Source: Amycolatopsis circi
GTDB lineage: Bacteria > Actinomycetota > Actinomycetes > Mycobacteriales > Pseudonocardiaceae
Assembly (NCBI RefSeq): GCF_003385235.1
Contig: NZ_PQIA01000067.1
Coordinates: 1-47,903 of the forward strand
DNA length: 47,903 nt
Direction: 5' to 3'
Under the pieces are notes generated by a model that ran no database searches, was not told the origin of the DNA, and saw only the letters and a program-made list of their open reading frames with translations. Of this stretch, positions 46,844 to 47,903 are shown piece after piece. How positions within the stretch are numbered: the first letter of the stretch is position 1; each line of letters begins with the position of its first letter. A program made the position numbers and the translations under genes.

Positions 46844-47320
46844 TCAGGCGGAAATCCCCAAGTCCCGGATCAACTTCGCCACATGCCCGGTAGCCCGCAC
46901 GTTATAGGCGGCCTTGGCGATCTTCCCCTCCGCGTCCACGATGAACGTAGAGCGGATCACCCCCTGATAAACCCGCCCGTAATTCTTCTTCTCCCCGAAC
47001 GCTCCCCACGCGGACAGCACTTCCTTGTCCACATCGGACAGAAGCGGGAACGTCAACCCCTCCGCCTCCACGAACTTGGCCAGCTTTTCCGGCTTGTCCG
47101 GAGAAATCCCCAGCACCTGATACCCCGCGTCGTTCAACTCCGCGAGATTGTCCCGGAAATCGCAAGCCTGCTTGGTGCACCCCGGCGTGCCCGCGGCCGG
47201 GTAGAAGTACACCACCACGGCCTGGCCCCGGAAGTCGCTGAGCGAGACGTTCTTGCCGGTGCTGTCCGGCAGGGTGAATCCGGGCGCTTCGTCGCCCTCG
47301 GCAAGTCGCTGGTCGGTCAT
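46844..47320 (-). CDS. bcp: peroxiredoxin Q/Bcp (thioredoxin-dependent)
   Basis: A 158-residue peroxiredoxin reducing hydrogen and organic peroxides. The peroxidatic Cys48 is in YPAAGTPGCTKQACDF, and the second Cys (53) five residues later is the resolving Cys of the Bcp subgroup, forming an intramolecular disulfide. The N-terminal GDEAPGFTLPDSTGKNVSLS and the later VIRSTFIVDAEGKI fit the family. ATG read from 47320, 15 nt after the stop of the upstream lipoprotein gene, so the two may share a transcript. Confidence 0.96.
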   Translation of the reverse strand: MTDQRLAEGDEAPGFTLPDSTGKNVSLSDFRGQAVVVYFYPAAGTPGCTKQACDFRDNLAELNDAGYQVLGISPDKPEKLAKFVEAEGLTFPLLSDVDKEVLSAWGAFGEKKNYGRVYQGVIRSTFIVDAEGKIAKAAYNVRATGHVAKLIRDLGISA

Positions 47321-47335
47321 GGAGACGAGGGTAAT

Positions 47336-47875
47336 TCAGGCGTCTCCGCAATACGTGACGACGGCGGGCTCACCCGTGCTGGGCCGCACCTGCACCGCCA
47401 TCCGCGCACTGTCCGCGGGCACCGCGAAAGCGAGCGTGACCTGCGTAGACCGGCCCGGCAGCAAATCCTTGCCCGCGTCGGAAACGCCGCCAAGACCCTG
47501 CGTGGCGTCCACAACCTGCTTGGCCGGCTTACCGGCGACCGTCGCGGTGACAGAAAGCCCGGAGACCCGATAGGGATCCGTGCCGTTGTTCGTGACCTGG
47601 ATGTAGAACGCCGCCGCCCGCGGACTGCGCGGGTACGCCGCCGGGCTCGGCTGGAACGACTGCGGGGCCGACAGCGAGACCGTGATCCCGCTGGCGAAGC
47701 GATGGTTGGCACCGAACTGCAGGTCACCGGAGGCTTGCGCGGCAGCGGGCTGAGCCGCCGGGTTGCCGACACCCATCGCCGCGGAGCCTTCCCGAGCGTT
47801 GACGCCGCCGCAGGCTGCCACGGAGAACAGCAGGCAGGCGGTCAACAGCAGTTTCGGGGTGCGCGCGGGCGCCAT
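47336..47875 (-). CDS. secreted lipoprotein, DUF4352-like
   Basis: A 179-residue lipoprotein. Signal sequence MAPARTPKLLLTACLLFSVA ends in a lipobox with Cys22 (VAACGG). A Gly/Ala/Gln-rich spacer (25-50) leads to an immunoglobulin-like beta sandwich (about 60-175; FASGITVSLSAPQSF, AFYIQVTNNGTDPYRVSGLS, VTLAFAVPADSARMAVQVRP), which resembles DUF4352-type telomeric-repeat-binding-like domains in layout. Function is unknown. Start ATG read from 47875 leaves the promoter outside or at the right edge of the window. bcp follows 15 nt after its stop. Confidence 0.82.
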   Translation of the reverse strand: MAPARTPKLLLTACLLFSVAACGGVNAREGSAAMGVGNPAAQPAAAQASGDLQFGANHRFASGITVSLSAPQSFQPSPAAYPRSPRAAAFYIQVTNNGTDPYRVSGLSVTATVAGKPAKQVVDATQGLGGVSDAGKDLLPGRSTQVTLAFAVPADSARMAVQVRPSTGEPAVVTYCGDA

Positions 47876-47903
47876 CGCGGGGGTACTCCAGTCGGGGTGG
47901 GGC

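Overview
The window is very GC-rich DNA, with frequent GTG starts, GTGA/ATGA start-stop overlaps and almost no TTA codons. It encodes NucS, CysO/Mec/CysM, ClpS next to a DUF2017 protein, and DinG/PncB. This points to an actinomycete chromosome. Gene content and the style of the intergenic palindromes suggest Pseudonocardiaceae, most likely Amycolatopsis or a close relative; this is an inference from sequence character, not from a database search. No rRNA, tRNA, CRISPR array, insertion sequence, prophage or plasmid function was seen.

Left part (1-21,480), accessory and metabolic genes: an isochorismatase-family hydrolase facing a DJ-1/AraC regulator; a crotonase lacking both catalytic glutamates; a Nudix hydrolase; the mismatch endonuclease NucS; a flavodoxin-like protein facing a TetR regulator; a sodium:solute symporter with a small membrane partner; a DUF3558-like lipoprotein; a dhaKLM dihydroxyacetone phosphotransferase operon; a tandemly duplicated 3-hydroxyacyl-CoA dehydrogenase; a secreted propeller protein facing an HxlR regulator; a trans-sulfuration PLP enzyme facing an Lrp/AsnC regulator; an FmdB zinc ribbon facing an alkaline-phosphatase-fold protein; and several single genes (acetyltransferases, an alpha/beta hydrolase, a phosphotransferase).

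Core part (21,599-42,678), conserved actinobacterial blocks: ctaD-serB-Pth2-like, then dinG, bioY, pncA-pncB, clpS-DUF2017-P1 peptidase, mec-cysO-cysM, rhomboid-murI-cyclic-nucleotide phosphodiesterase-like-rph-rdgB. The order from dinG and pncB to rdgB matches the Mycobacterium tuberculosis Rv1329c-Rv1341 neighbourhood as I remember it. The interruptions are bioY, pncA, a choice-of-anchor-P-like secreted protein, one small reverse gene, and a TetR/MFS pair between cysM and the rhomboid gene. The genes serve NAD salvage, N-end-rule proteolysis, sulfur-carrier-dependent cysteine synthesis, wall precursor synthesis and RNA/nucleotide housekeeping.

Right part (42,745-47,875): an OmpR-type two-component system, an AraC-like regulator with a dihydrofolate-reductase-fold protein, a Bcp peroxiredoxin and a lipoprotein.

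The most interesting signals are not protein-coding. (1) A dispersed family of 43-51 bp palindromes (cores TGAGGGA/TCCCTCA) occurs at five loci, mostly at gene 3' ends, with paired compensatory changes between subfamilies; two copies exactly bracket the TetR/MFS insertion. (2) A second palindrome family (CTCGTGAGTG/CACTCACGAG) has two copies, one holding the stop codons of two convergent genes. (3) A 13-bp interrupted palindrome GTCCANNNTGGAC occurs six times (one copy with a mismatch), five of them inside genes, where it uses rare codons. This resembles a HIP1-like over-represented DNA word. Other notable items are a CysO ending in Gly-Gly-Ala-Arg beside its JAMM protease, an AT-rich 20-bp operator that contains the exporter's start codon, and a 17-bp hairpin that swallows the start codon of a lipoprotein gene.
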